This document shows positions 1-8,314 of a DNA stretch of 64,000 nt, piece after piece. This stretch comes from Bacillus sp. FSL K6-3431 (GTDB lineage: Bacteria > Bacillota > Bacilli > Bacillales > Bacillaceae_C). A program made the position numbers and the translations under genes. The notes beneath the pieces were generated by a model that searched no databases, was not told the DNA's origin, and saw only the letters and a program-made list of their open reading frames with translations. The stretch is from contig NZ_JBBOCT010000001.1 of assembly GCF_038002605.1 (NCBI RefSeq), positions 1,922,001-1,986,000 of the forward strand. The letters are read 5' to 3'. Position 1 is the stretch's first letter; each line of letters begins with the position of its first letter.

Positions 1-37
1 CCAGGTTACTTAAGCAAAATTCAATGATCGGATTCAT
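1..37 (-). CDS. yuzB: YuzB-like protein (DUF1450), N-terminal fragment at window edge
   Basis: Only the first 12 codons are inside the window. They read MNPIIEFCLSNL, which matches the start of B. subtilis YuzB as I remember it. A GAGGTG ribosome site at 44-49 is spaced 6 bases from this ATG; another ATG two codons upstream is too close to it. YuzB is a small conserved protein of unknown function. In B. subtilis it lies beside and divergent from yutJ, the arrangement seen here. The identification rests on very few residues plus synteny. Confidence 0.55.
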   Translation of the reverse strand, partial: MNPIIEFCLSNL

Positions 38-277
38 CTGCATCACCTCATTAACAACATAATCCTACTTCTTTGTTGCCAGATAGTCAATAAATTCAAG
101 CCCGCTATGGTAGGAAAATCATACTAATTTTTGTTTTTTCCCATAGTAGGAATCACATAAGATCAGTTGTATATATATGGGGAATCAGCTATACTTTTAC
201 GTGGATATAATAATTTAATATAACTTCTATAAATGTTTCTCTCATACTTCAAGTAGACTGCAAAAGGAGATATTTGC

Positions 278-1345
278 ATGAAAAAATTAGTTTTACTTGG
301 TGGAGGATATGGTAATATGCGTGTGCTACGTGAATTATTACCACATAACTTGCCTGATGATGTATCAATAACACTAGTCGATCGAGTTCCATATCATTGC
401 TTAAAAACAGAATATTATGCCCTCGCTGCTGGAACTGTTTCAGACCAGGAAGTGCGCGTTACTTTCCCAAACGACCCTAAATTGGATATGAAATATGGAG
501 AAATCTCTGAGATAGATTTGGAAAATAAATTAATCCATTTCACAAATGAAGACCAAATCGAATTTGATCAATTAATCGTCGGTCTTGGCTGTGAGGATAA
601 ATTTCATAATGTGCCCGGTGCCGATGTATATTCCCATAGTATTCAAACAATCGGAAAAGCTCGTGATACATATCAAACACTAAATAACTTGCCAGCTAGA
701 TCCGTAGTAAGTATTGTTGGTGGTGGTCTTAGCGGAATTGAACTTGCAAGTGAACTACGAGAAAGCAGGCCAGACTTAACAATTAAATTATTTGATCGCG
801 GTAAAACTATTTTATCTTCTTTTCCCGAAAGAATTAGTAGATACGTGCAAAATTGGTTTAATGCAAACGGTGTCGAGGTAATTAATGAGGCGAATATTAC
901 AAAGGTTGAAAACGGACTCATTTATAATCATGATGAAGCAGTTTCAACTGACGTAGTCGTTTGGACTGCTGGGATCCAACCAAATAAATTAATTAGAGAT
1001 TTGGATGTCGAAAAAGATCGTCAAGGAAGAGTTGTCTTAACACAACATCACAATATTCCCGGTTATGAGCACGTATATATTGTAGGCGATTGCGCCAGCC
1101 TACCATATGCGCCAAGTGCACAATTAGCTGAGGGACAAGCTGAACAAATTGTACAAATGATGCAAAAGCGTTGGAGTGGCAAGGAACTGCCTGAAACACT
1201 TCCAACGATCAAGCTAAAAGGCGTTCTCGGTTCGCTGGGAAAAAAACAAGGGTTTGGATTAATGAATGATCGGGCTATCACCGGCCGTATCGCACGAATT
1301 CTTAAATCTGGTGTCCTTTGGATGTATAAATACCATAAGGGGTGA
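278..1345 (+). CDS. yutJ: NADH dehydrogenase-like FAD oxidoreductase YutJ
   Basis: Type II NADH dehydrogenase-like flavoprotein of 355 residues, the length of B. subtilis YutJ. The N-terminal FAD-binding glycine motif GGGYGN is at residues 8-13. A second dinucleotide motif, VGGGLSG, near residue 147 should bind NAD(P)H. A VGDCA motif near residue 270 is the usual C-terminal FAD contact. Family members pass electrons from NADH to quinone at the membrane, but the substrate of YutJ itself is not known to me. The start follows AAAGGAGAT at good spacing. It is the last core gene before the accessory island; its usual neighbour yutI lies 18 kb to the right. Confidence 0.9.
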   Translation: MKKLVLLGGGYGNMRVLRELLPHNLPDDVSITLVDRVPYHCLKTEYYALAAGTVSDQEVRVTFPNDPKLDMKYGEISEIDLENKLIHFTNEDQIEFDQLIVGLGCEDKFHNVPGADVYSHSIQTIGKARDTYQTLNNLPARSVVSIVGGGLSGIELASELRESRPDLTIKLFDRGKTILSSFPERISRYVQNWFNANGVEVINEANITKVENGLIYNHDEAVSTDVVVWTAGIQPNKLIRDLDVEKDRQGRVVLTQHHNIPGYEHVYIVGDCASLPYAPSAQLAEGQAEQIVQMMQKRWSGKELPETLPTIKLKGVLGSLGKKQGFGLMNDRAITGRIARILKSGVLWMYKYHKG

Positions 1346-1420
1346 GGTTTCGCTCCCTTTCGTAATCGGTCAGATAATGTCTGACTTAGTAAGGTTTGAA
1401 GAAATTCATAGAATCGAAGG

Positions 1421-1454
1421 TCCGCACTTTTTCGTAAAGTTGCGGATTTTTTGT
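1421..1454 (+). terminator. Rho-independent terminator after yutJ
   Basis: Hairpin with arms TCCGCA/TGCGGA extended by CTTT/AAAG, followed by a run of six T. It ends the yutJ transcript. Confidence 0.75.
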
Positions 1455-1478
1455 TGGGGATGTTGGGTAAAAGGAAGT

Positions 1479-1506
1479 AACTCCCGCTCTCATGAACGGG
1501 AGTTTT
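1479..1506. terminator. Hairpin terminator, probably serving the minus-strand yolD-like gene
   Basis: Arms AACTCCCG and CGGGAGTT enclose a 10-base loop, with T-rich flanks on both sides. It lies downstream of both yutJ (plus) and the yolD-like gene (minus). Confidence 0.55.
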
Positions 1507-1622
1507 CTAATCCATAAAATTAACATCAATGATCGACTCATTATCAACTCTATGCACTTCGTCTTTTAAATCTTTAATCCGCACATGCTTATTTATCACG
1601 TCTATAAAATGAATATAACCTG

Positions 1623-1856
1623 TTATTTCTTCCTGCGAACCGTTGATCCATAGAGTAAATTTAACAGATAATGAAAGCCTATAGCAGTATGGATCTCCTC
1701 GTCTATCTCCTCGAACTGGTATTCATCTAATATTGGCCTTTTTATCTTTTCTTTGTCTATACCGTGAGATAATATCTGTTCTTTATGTTCCGGAAGAACC
1801 ATTCTACTCGATTCCCATCTCAAATTGTATCCTGGAGTAAGCTTATTAATTTTCAC
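1623..1856 (-). CDS. YolD-like family protein
   Basis: Small protein of 77 residues with the YolD-like signature: NLRWESSRMVLPEHKE near residues 11-26, then a C-terminal stretch. YolD-like proteins are normally encoded directly after a Y-family DNA polymerase of the UvrX/YqjW type in prophages and plasmids. Here too it overlaps the stop of such a polymerase fragment through a GTGA junction. Their function is unclear; a role with the SOS polymerase is inferred from linkage. Its partner is truncated, so this gene may be a relic. Confidence 0.7.
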   Translation of the reverse strand: MKINKLTPGYNLRWESSRMVLPEHKEQILSHGIDKEKIKRPILDEYQFEEIDEEIHTAIGFHYLLNLLYGSTVRRKK

Positions 1857-2473
1857 TTATAATGCCCCCCTATTTTCCGCGCTCTCTCATTCGCTTGTCC
1901 GGCACCAGTAAGAGACGAAGCTCTGTATATGGCTGTACGACCATATTTGTTCCAAATTGTATCCAATACTACATTAAGCTGCTCTCTATATAAATAATTA
2001 TCAAACAAATCAATCTGATAACTATCAGTGGATTGCAAATTGCCCATTGTTACACCTAAACTTCTTATTGGTTCGCCATCCCAAAATTCTTTAAATAATT
2101 TAATCGCTGCATTGAAAATATCCATATCATAGTTAGTTGGAATTGGTAGCGTGACTTGTCGGTGAAATCCAGTCGGATAATCAAAATCAGCTCCACGAAC
2201 TCCGCACGAAACAGTAGCACCCATATACCCTTTCGTTCTACATCGACGTGCAACTTCTGTGCATAGTTCTAGAAGAACAATTTTTATATCTTTTAAATCA
2301 GTGTAGTCCCTCGGCAGCGTCATATGAAGGCCGATCGCCTTTTGTTGGTTGTGTGATTTTACAGTAACAGGAGAATAATCAATACCATTAGCTGTTTGCC
2401 AAAGTACCTCTCCGTTAATTCCCCACTTTTTCCTAAGTAGATTTAAAGGGAAAGTAGCTAAACCACCAATTGA
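1853..2473 (-). pseudogene. Y-family DNA polymerase (UvrX type), 5'-truncated remnant
   Basis: The reading frame between the TAA at 2474-2476 and the TGA at 1853 encodes about 206 residues. They match the C-terminal part of UvrX/ImpB-type translesion polymerases: a start resembling IGGLATFPLNLLRKKWGING, then a little-finger-like domain ending in LTGAGQANERARKIGGHYK. The catalytic palm with its metal-binding acidic residues (roughly the first 200 residues) is missing and no matching frame lies upstream. An internal ATG at 2323 could in principle give a 156-residue product, but it could not be a polymerase. Linkage to the yolD-like gene fits prophage or plasmid origin. Confidence 0.75.
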
Positions 2474-2799
2474 TTAAATCCCCATCCCTTGTAGATGCCT
2501 TTAAAAATAGAGGCCCCTCTCGATTGAGAAGGGCCTCTTTTCCAACTGGAAATATGTAGTATTTAGGAAAATTAAAAAGCCCCTTAATTAAGAGGCCTTT
2601 AGTTCACCGCATCGATTATATAACAACTAATAAAACCGTCTTTTATTTTGTCCTACAGAAAGGTATAACGAAACAGCACCCTAAATTTGTAGAGTTAATT
2701 TTATAGTACTTAGTATAATCCTGCTGCAATAATATACTATATGCATTTAATATTAAGATGTAATAATTATATGATAATACTTTAAAAGGAGTTTTCATC
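2474..2799. other. Intergenic, two hairpins and the lysE-like promoter region
   Basis: No gene is seen. The stretch holds a terminator-like hairpin at 2511-2541 (GAGGCCC/GGGCCTC) and a weaker AT-rich palindrome near 2578-2600. The last 100 bases are AT-rich leader ahead of the LysE-type gene. Confidence 0.5.
2511..2541. terminator. Hairpin terminator (GAGGCCC/GGGCCTC)
   Basis: Seven-base arms around a 14-base loop, followed by TTTT on the plus strand. It lies just upstream of the truncated polymerase and has no intact plus-strand gene in front of it, suggesting a flank left by a deletion. Confidence 0.5.
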
Positions 2800-3375
2800 A
2801 TGGATATTACATCTTTTTTAATATACTGTTTTATTGTTACTTTTACACCAGGACCTACCAATATCGACATATTATCCACAGTACATAATCATGGGACAAA
2901 AAAAGCGATGGAGTATACGTATGGAGCAACTATTGCTTTTGGTTCATTACTTGCTATTTCTGCTATGTTGAATACAATTCTTATAACAATAACCCCAAAA
3001 GTTTTGATTGTTATGCAGATAATCGGAAGCGTTTATATGCTCTATCTCGCTTATCAAATCTATAAAATGGATACATCAAAACCAACTGTAAACAAGACTG
3101 GTACCTTTATGTCAGGCTTCCTTATGCAGTTTTTAAATCCAAAGGTAGTAACATTTACAATGACTGTAATTCCAAGCTTTATTTTTCCCTACTATACCGC
3201 AATGCCTGCGGTGACAATAGGTGTTATAATTATAACAGTTATTGGATTTTCGGCATTTATTATATGGGTTCTTTTCGGTACAATCTTCAAGAGTTTTTTA
3301 CAAAAGCATGAAAAAATTGTTAATGTAATAATGGCATTATTTTTGGTTTATGCTGCAATCATGATATGGATGTAG
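2800..3375 (+). CDS. LysE/RhtB-family exporter
   Basis: Membrane exporter of 191 residues. About six hydrophobic segments are visible, and the family signature FTPGPTN is at residues 15-21. LysE/RhtB proteins export amino acids or related metabolites across the cytoplasmic membrane using the ion gradient; the substrate cannot be read from the sequence. The start follows AAAAGGAG with good spacing. An AraC-type regulator begins 25 bases downstream on the same strand, so the two probably form a regulated export pair. Confidence 0.85.
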   Translation: MDITSFLIYCFIVTFTPGPTNIDILSTVHNHGTKKAMEYTYGATIAFGSLLAISAMLNTILITITPKVLIVMQIIGSVYMLYLAYQIYKMDTSKPTVNKTGTFMSGFLMQFLNPKVVTFTMTVIPSFIFPYYTAMPAVTIGVIIITVIGFSAFIIWVLFGTIFKSFLQKHEKIVNVIMALFLVYAAIMIWM

Positions 3376-3400
3376 CTATGCCAATTAAGAGGTGAATTAG

Positions 3401-4177
3401 ATGGACAAATTTATCTATAAAAAATCGACAGGTATTACGGCTTTGTCGGCAAGTATTACTAATTTTACGTATAAAAAGCACTCGCACAAGGAGTATGCAA
3501 TAGGTGTAACATTGCGTGGCATTCAACACTATAATTTGGATGGCAGTTTACAATTATCATATCAAAATGGTGTTATGCTTTTTAATCCGGAACAAGCACA
3601 TGACGGAATGGCACATGATGATGCAGGCCTTGATTATGTAATGCTATATATTGAGCCACAATTGCTTTTAGAGGTGATTGAGAAAAAGGATATAGTACGT
3701 TTTTCAACTCCTATTGTGTATGATCATAGACTTAAACAAAGAATATTAAGTCTTTCTGATGCAATTTTAAGCGAAAAAGATGAGGCTTTGTGCAGTGAAC
3801 TACTCTTATCGCTTATAGAAAGTCTTCTTCAAACTAATCTTTCCACAGACTATAAAAAAGATAACCTACTAATTAGAAAAGCAAAGGATATGCTTCATAC
3901 CAACTTACAAAATGTACTTAAACTTGACGATGTATGTAAAGAACTTAATCTGTCGAAGTTTCAGTTTATTAGATTATTCAAGGCTAATACTGGAATTTCC
4001 CCATACCAATACTTTCTTAATTGCAAGATAGAACGTGCAAAGCAGTTAATAGAAAAAAATAGAGATATTTATTCAGCAGTAGCAGAATGTGGTTTTGTTG
4101 ATTTAACCCATCTAAATAAACACTTTAAAAGCATATATGGGACAACCGCATTTAAATATATGTCACATTTAAATTGA
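3401..4177 (+). CDS. AraC-family transcriptional regulator
   Basis: Protein of 258 residues. The N-terminal half (about 15-150) looks like an AraC-type cupin sensing domain, with HSHKEYAIGVTLRG near residue 25. The C-terminal 95 residues carry the paired helix-turn-helix motifs: LKLDDVCKELNLSKFQFIRLFK, then a second helix pair with VAECGFVDLTHLNKHFKSIYG. The start follows AAGAGGTG. It lies directly downstream of the LysE-type exporter and probably controls it in response to the exported compound. Confidence 0.85.
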   Translation: MDKFIYKKSTGITALSASITNFTYKKHSHKEYAIGVTLRGIQHYNLDGSLQLSYQNGVMLFNPEQAHDGMAHDDAGLDYVMLYIEPQLLLEVIEKKDIVRFSTPIVYDHRLKQRILSLSDAILSEKDEALCSELLLSLIESLLQTNLSTDYKKDNLLIRKAKDMLHTNLQNVLKLDDVCKELNLSKFQFIRLFKANTGISPYQYFLNCKIERAKQLIEKNRDIYSAVAECGFVDLTHLNKHFKSIYGTTAFKYMSHLN

Positions 4178-4237
4178 AAAGGCATTTTTAAAATGAAATT
4201 TGATATATTTAACGAATGATAGCGAACAATTACACTT

Positions 4238-4584
4238 AGACTAACTCGGTGTTTTAGTTCGGGAAGAAGAGGCCGTCAACAACAAATAAAAAACCGACCC
4301 ACTCTCAATTTGAGTAGGTCGGTTTTCCTTATTTACTGTACATCTGAAATTTTAACCCACGAATAGATCTCCTTAAGCAAAACTCTATCCGATTTAACTT
4401 GCTATCTTTATATTTTTTACAAAAAAGGCCTCCCAATTAAAAGGAGGCTATTGCAATGTGAAAAAAAGGAGGACTGTATCAGTATTTCTCATAACGTTTT
4501 ACTTAAACCTGTCGAGGCTATTTTATGGGATAATAAAGCATAAAATATCTTTGTTCAACTTACGGGCATGTTAATTGAATAAGG
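4238..4584. repeat. Long direct repeat R1 (first of three related copies)
   Basis: About 345 bases that align end to end with R2 (6131-6491) and in part with R3 (about 9455-9709). In order it contains the recurring boundary motif at 4245-4270, a strong hairpin at 4289-4326, the 3' end of a small minus-strand reading frame (residues QVKSDRVLL...SWVKISD then a stop) matching the C-terminus of the 52-residue gene in R3, a second hairpin at 4427-4449 and another boundary motif at 4562-4585. No intact gene lies inside. R1 and R2 bracket the NUDIX and APH-like genes. Confidence 0.7.
4289..4326. terminator. Terminator hairpin in repeat R1
   Basis: Arms AAACCGACC(C)ACTC and GAGTAGGTCGGTTT form a long stem with T-rich flanks. 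It probably ends the lysE-araC transcript. Near-identical hairpins recur at 6187-6223 and, diverged, at 9509-9542. Confidence 0.7.
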
Positions 4585-4628
4585 AATATTTATATTTTAA
4601 TTAAAATAGAGACCAAGAGGTGTTTTGA

Positions 4629-5105
4629 TTGAGTGAAGAGTATTTTGAAGTCCCAATAAGATGTACAGGGATTGCAATCGTTTTATTAAAAAAGATAGAA
4701 AATGAATATAAAGTTTTACTCTTAAAAAGAGCTACTTCTGTTCTAAGGGGTGTTTGGTGTTATATCGGAGGCTGTATTGAAGAAGGGGAAAAGGCTTGGG
4801 AATCTGCTTTAAGAGAAATTAAAGAGGAAACTGGAATTACCAAGGTATTATTATATACATCTAACAAATTCGACCAAATATATTCACCAAAAGAAAATTA
4901 TATATATGTTGCACCTGTATTTGTTGGATATGTGGAAGAGCAACAAGATGTAAAATTAAATTATGAACATAGAGATCATCAATGGTTATCATTTGATGAA
5001 GCGATAGAAACAGTTTCATTGCCTGGAAATGATGAAGTTCTTATGTCGATCGAAAAACATTTTGTAATGAGAAAACCTCCAGAATTTTTACGTGTTGGAA
5101 ATTAA
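4629..5105 (+). CDS. NUDIX hydrolase
   Basis: Protein of 158 residues with a complete Nudix box starting near residue 47: G, five residues, E, seven residues, REIKEETGI. NUDIX enzymes hydrolyse nucleoside diphosphates linked to another moiety, with the REXXEE glutamates holding Mg2+; the substrate is not evident. The likely start is TTG at 4629 after AAGAGGTG. The gene stands alone between two copies of a recurring boundary motif (4562-4585 and 5123-5146), which suggests an accessory cassette rather than a core housekeeping gene. Confidence 0.85.
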   Translation: MSEEYFEVPIRCTGIAIVLLKKIENEYKVLLLKRATSVLRGVWCYIGGCIEEGEKAWESALREIKEETGITKVLLYTSNKFDQIYSPKENYIYVAPVFVGYVEEQQDVKLNYEHRDHQWLSFDEAIETVSLPGNDEVLMSIEKHFVMRKPPEFLRVGN

Positions 5106-5185
5106 AGTTTCTTATTTAACTTAAGGGGCGGTTTAGTCAATAATTAATAAATTGAGATCAGTTAAAAGTGGAAAGGTGTGCACTG

Positions 5186-6124
5186 ATGGAGAAATTAACT
5201 ACTTCACAACTTGAGAATATATTTAAAGATAAGATTAATAGTCGTAAAATAATTGATGACTCGAAACTTGGAAGGATTATTGAAAGGGTAGAATTTTCAA
5301 ACAGAAAGATATTAATTAAATATGGTTGGGATACTGATTTACAAAAAGAGATTAGTATATACGAAAGAGTCCTAAACAACCCGGACAATTACCCAGTGCC
5401 ACAATTATTAGTAAGAAAAAAAATAAATAATATTCACTTTTTAGCAATTGAGTGGATTGATGGTATTCATCCTGACTTTAGGAACACAATTCATATTGAA
5501 AATGTTTTTACATCCCTCGGAAGATGGGCTGCTGATTGGTCTCATATAATTGAAAATTACAACTACATAAAAAAGGATACCTTATCTAATTTTGAAGTTT
5601 TAGACAACCTACTTAAGAATAACAAAAATACTCTTATTAATATCCTTGGAAGTTCCTTAATAGACTTGCTTAATAACTGTACTCAACAGAGTGAAAATAT
5701 TATTAGAAACATTGAAAAGATGCCTTTGACATTAAATCCAGGTGACATATCCCTCAATAACTTTATTATCAATTCTAATGAAAAGGTCATTTTCATCGAT
5801 TTTGAATCATGTACAGTGAGCCCCATGATCACATTAGTCGAGCACCTTGGTGAAGACTATGAATCAATCCCACACAAAAAAAGTGATATTCATTTAGCTC
5901 TAAAATCTTATTTAAACTCTTGGAACAAATTTGCAAAAGTAAATATTGAGTGGGATGATTTTGTCCATTGTCAGCTTTGTGCAAGAATATATTACAACAT
6001 CGGTAATTTTAATTATTGGATCAAAAGAACTCTTGAAGACAAAAATATTGAAGAAACTTTAGAATGGATCAAACACGGGCAAGAACAATTGCAATTATTA
6101 TTAAGTCCTGATATGAGAGTGTGA
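5186..6124 (+). CDS. APH-type phosphotransferase (aminoglycoside phosphotransferase-like)
   Basis: Protein of 312 residues with a protein-kinase-like fold. The catalytic loop appears as NPGDISLNN near residue 190, where the common form is HGDxxxxN, so the first histidine is replaced. The metal-binding IDFE follows about 15 residues later. Such enzymes phosphorylate small molecules such as aminoglycosides, choline or homoserine; antibiotic modification cannot be assumed. I chose ATG 5186 because AAAGGTG lies 7 bases upstream; a GTG at 5168 would add six residues. The gene stands alone between boundary motifs at 5123-5146 and 6142-6168. Confidence 0.75.
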   Translation: MEKLTTSQLENIFKDKINSRKIIDDSKLGRIIERVEFSNRKILIKYGWDTDLQKEISIYERVLNNPDNYPVPQLLVRKKINNIHFLAIEWIDGIHPDFRNTIHIENVFTSLGRWAADWSHIIENYNYIKKDTLSNFEVLDNLLKNNKNTLINILGSSLIDLLNNCTQQSENIIRNIEKMPLTLNPGDISLNNFIINSNEKVIFIDFESCTVSPMITLVEHLGEDYESIPHKKSDIHLALKSYLNSWNKFAKVNIEWDDFVHCQLCARIYYNIGNFNYWIKRTLEDKNIEETLEWIKHGQEQLQLLLSPDMRV

Positions 6125-6130
6125 AATAAT

Positions 6131-6491
6131 GTACTTAAAGTAACGGGAGCTTTTGTTCAATAAGAAGAGTCCATCAACAACAAATAAAAAACCGACCCAC
6201 TCTCAATTGGAGTAGGTCGGTTTTCCTTATTTACTAACATCTGATCTTTTCACCCAAGAATAAATCTCTTTAAGCAGCACCCTATCCGATTTAACTTGCT
6301 GGATCATTTATATTTTTTCAATAAAAAAATCCTCCTCAGTTATGAGAAGGTTATTGCAAATGTGGAACACGAAGGTTACATCTATTATTGCTCATTATTT
6401 TTCCTTATACCTATCCGAGCTATTTCTAACGCGATAATAAAGATAAAAGAAATATCTTAATTCAACAATCGAGCCATATTGTTGAAGTTTA
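6131..6491. repeat. Long direct repeat R2
   Basis: Diverged direct copy of R1. It carries the boundary motif at 6142-6168, a terminator hairpin at 6187-6223, a truncated minus-strand C-terminal coding remnant (IQQVKSDRVLLKEIYSWVK), and a closing motif at 6468-6491 containing a perfect 9-base inverted repeat, TTCAACAAT/ATTGTTGAA (6461-6486). No intact gene lies inside. Confidence 0.7.
6187..6223. terminator. Terminator hairpin in repeat R2
   Basis: Same hairpin as in R1, with one loop base changed. It is correctly placed to end the transcript of the APH-like gene. Confidence 0.7.
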
Positions 6492-6499
6492 TTCTTAAA

Positions 6500-6530
6500 G
6501 AAAAAGCACCCTTTTTACAAAGGATGCCTG
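6500..6530 (-). terminator. Terminator for the arsR-type/aldo-keto reductase unit
   Basis: Read on the minus strand: arms GCATCCTTT and AAAGGGTGC around GTAA, followed by TTTTTCTTT. It lies beyond the decayed small reading frame at 6534-6682. Confidence 0.65.
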
Positions 6531-6533
6531 AAT

Positions 6534-6682
6534 TTAGTTGCACCATTTTGGTATTTCATCTTCCTTTAAACTTTTTCGTTTGAAATCAATAGCGTGCCAA
6601 TCTAGTTTTTTTCATTACTAAAAGTGATTGTCACTAAATCATTAGGAGGGCCGTGAGAGCCTTCAAATGTTATTACCTGCAC
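6534..6682 (-). pseudogene. Small frameshifted hypothetical gene
   Basis: Two adjacent frames read like one small protein: one ends ...GPPNDLVTITFSNEK and the next reads DWHAIDFKRKSLKEDE...CN then a stop. Adding one A to the run of seven A at the junction restores one continuous frame of about 50 residues starting at GTG 6682. I do not recognise the product. The case rests only on protein-like composition of both pieces, so it may be a chance match. Confidence 0.3.
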
Positions 6683-6741
6683 GAGAACATTAAATAAGAA
6701 AAACGTTCAAATCTGTAATGGAATTAAAATTATTTACTGAC

Positions 6742-7611
6742 TTACTTCATGAAAATTTTCATCAATCTATTGTAAAATGGATTAATCATATAACCAGTGG
6801 GTTTAATCGAATACCTTTTACCCGTGTTAAGTTGGATGATTTTCCCCATTTCTTCATGGGTTAACACAAAATCAAAAATATCGCTGTTCTCTTTAATTCT
6901 TTTTGGATTTGATGATTTTGGAATAATAATAATTCCTCGTTGTAGATGCCAACGTAGAATGACTTGAGCTACCGTTTTCTGATGTTCATGGGCAATGGTT
7001 TTTAAATCCAAATTTTCTAGTAACGCTTTATTCCCCTGTCCCAACGGTCCCCAAGCCTCATGTAAGATGCGGTGATTCTTGAGGTAGTCATGAAGTTCAT
7101 TTTGTGGGAACTCCGGGTGAGTCTCGATCTGGTTAATCATCGGTGCGATTTCAGAATGTTTCATGATGTTTTCAAGGTGTTGAATTTCAAAATTCGCAAC
7201 GCCAATTACTTTAATCCTTCCCTCCATGTATAGTTCCTCCATTGCTTTCCATGTTTCCAGATAATGAGGTGAAGCAAAATGGATGAGGTACATATCAAGA
7301 TATTTTACATTAAGCTTTTTACAGGTTTGTTCAAACGCATTCTTAGTGGCTTTGTAACCGTGATCCGTATTCCACACCTTTGAAGTAATAAAAAATTGTT
7401 CTCGGGGGATCTGACTTTTTTCAATGGCTGTTCCTAATGCTTTTTCATTCCCATAAATTTTTGCCGTATCAAAATGGCGAAAACCTACTCGGATAGCCTC
7501 ACGAATCGCCATTTCAAACTCTTCCTTTTTCTTTATTCTGTACACCCCGAAACCCAATTGAGGGATTTTCACGCCATTAACCGCTTCAATTGTCTTAGTT
7601 TCTACAGTCAT
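6742..7611 (-). CDS. Aldo/keto reductase
   Basis: Protein of 289 residues, typical of NADPH-dependent aldo/keto reductases with a TIM-barrel fold. The catalytic tetrad is visible: Asp and Tyr in FRHFDTAKIYGNEKALG (about 44-60), Lys in FFITSKVW (near 78), His in DMYLIHFASP (near 110). The cofactor-binding IIPKSSNPKRIKEN is near residue 230. The physiological carbonyl substrate is unknown. The start ATG overlaps the stop of the upstream ArsR-type regulator (ATGA), so the two are translationally coupled and the reductase is probably under that regulator. Confidence 0.88.
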   Translation of the reverse strand: MTVETKTIEAVNGVKIPQLGFGVYRIKKKEEFEMAIREAIRVGFRHFDTAKIYGNEKALGTAIEKSQIPREQFFITSKVWNTDHGYKATKNAFEQTCKKLNVKYLDMYLIHFASPHYLETWKAMEELYMEGRIKVIGVANFEIQHLENIMKHSEIAPMINQIETHPEFPQNELHDYLKNHRILHEAWGPLGQGNKALLENLDLKTIAHEHQKTVAQVILRWHLQRGIIIIPKSSNPKRIKENSDIFDFVLTHEEMGKIIQLNTGKRYSIKPTGYMINPFYNRLMKIFMK

Positions 7612-7988
7612 TTTCTAACCCCGTTCCTTTCGCCCTGATATAGGATAGCGTCTGATTCACATTTAAAAAACATTTCCTCGATCTGATCGACAAGACCTTT
7701 AAGTGTCAAGAGCCTGCTTTTGGAGTCCAGATGATAATAATTCATGGTTCCTTCTTTATGCACACTAATGATCTGTGCGTCCTTTAAGATTTTTAAATGG
7801 TGGGATACGGCTGGTCGTGAAAGATGTGTTTTTGCCGTAATCTCCCCTACTCGCATACCGGGATGTTGTAGCCCTTGCATTAGGGTAATAAGGATGGCTT
7901 GCCTGGTTTGATCTCCGATTGCAAATAATATATCCTGATTTTCTTTGAATTTGTTTACCAGATTTTCTTCGACTCCCTGATTAATCAT
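7608..7988 (-). CDS. ArsR-family winged-helix regulator
   Basis: DNA-binding protein of 126 residues. The winged helix spans about residues 25-95, with recognition region VGEITAKTHLSRPAVSHHLKIL followed by the wing HKEGTMNYYHL. No paired cysteine metal-binding motif of the ArsR/SmtB kind is visible, so the signal may not be a metal. It is the first gene of a two-gene unit with the aldo/keto reductase and probably represses it. A GGGGAGAGG ribosome site lies just upstream of the ATG. Confidence 0.85.
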   Translation of the reverse strand: MINQGVEENLVNKFKENQDILFAIGDQTRQAILITLMQGLQHPGMRVGEITAKTHLSRPAVSHHLKILKDAQIISVHKEGTMNYYHLDSKSRLLTLKGLVDQIEEMFFKCESDAILYQGERNGVRK

Positions 7989-8227
7989 TTTTCCTCTCCC
8001 CGATGGTCTATATTTTAAACAAACAAAACCCTTTTCTCCAAATTCATTTCAGAAACTGCTTTTTTCTATTGGATTAATGGATTACTTCCTTCGACGGAAT
8101 AAGAATATCACGGTTTTTATTTTAAAACCACATCGAGAAAGAAAATCGAGATCTTTGACTTTTGAAACATCAAACCTACCATTCGTTGGTATTAAAGATG
8201 CTTCTGTTACAATAGGGTTGTTCCTCA

Positions 8228-8253
8228 ATCGGGCGCGTTTCTTCAAGAAGGAA
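8228..8253. repeat. Boundary motif copy upstream of the nucleotidyltransferase gene
   Basis: Reads ATCGGGCGCGTTTCTTCAAG and on; it aligns with the copies at 4245-4270, 4562-4585, 5123-5146, 6142-6168, 6468-6491 and 9462-9488. The core is CGGGCGC, then a T-rich stretch with TTCAA, then AAGAAG. Confidence 0.55.
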
Positions 8254-8314
8254 ATCGCACCTTTCTTATTGAATTAAAGAAGCAAGAGAAATTATTTTTT
8301 TGGGGGAATGGAAA

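Noticed and set aside
5186..6124. Confident aminoglycoside-resistance gene
   Set aside because: The catalytic loop reads PGDxxxNN rather than HGDxxxxN and many APH-fold enzymes act on other metabolites, so only a general phosphotransferase call is supported.
8077..8277. Plus-strand 66-codon frame between the arsR-type and nucleotidyltransferase genes
   Set aside because: No ribosome site, unnatural composition, and it runs through the boundary motif at 8228-8253.
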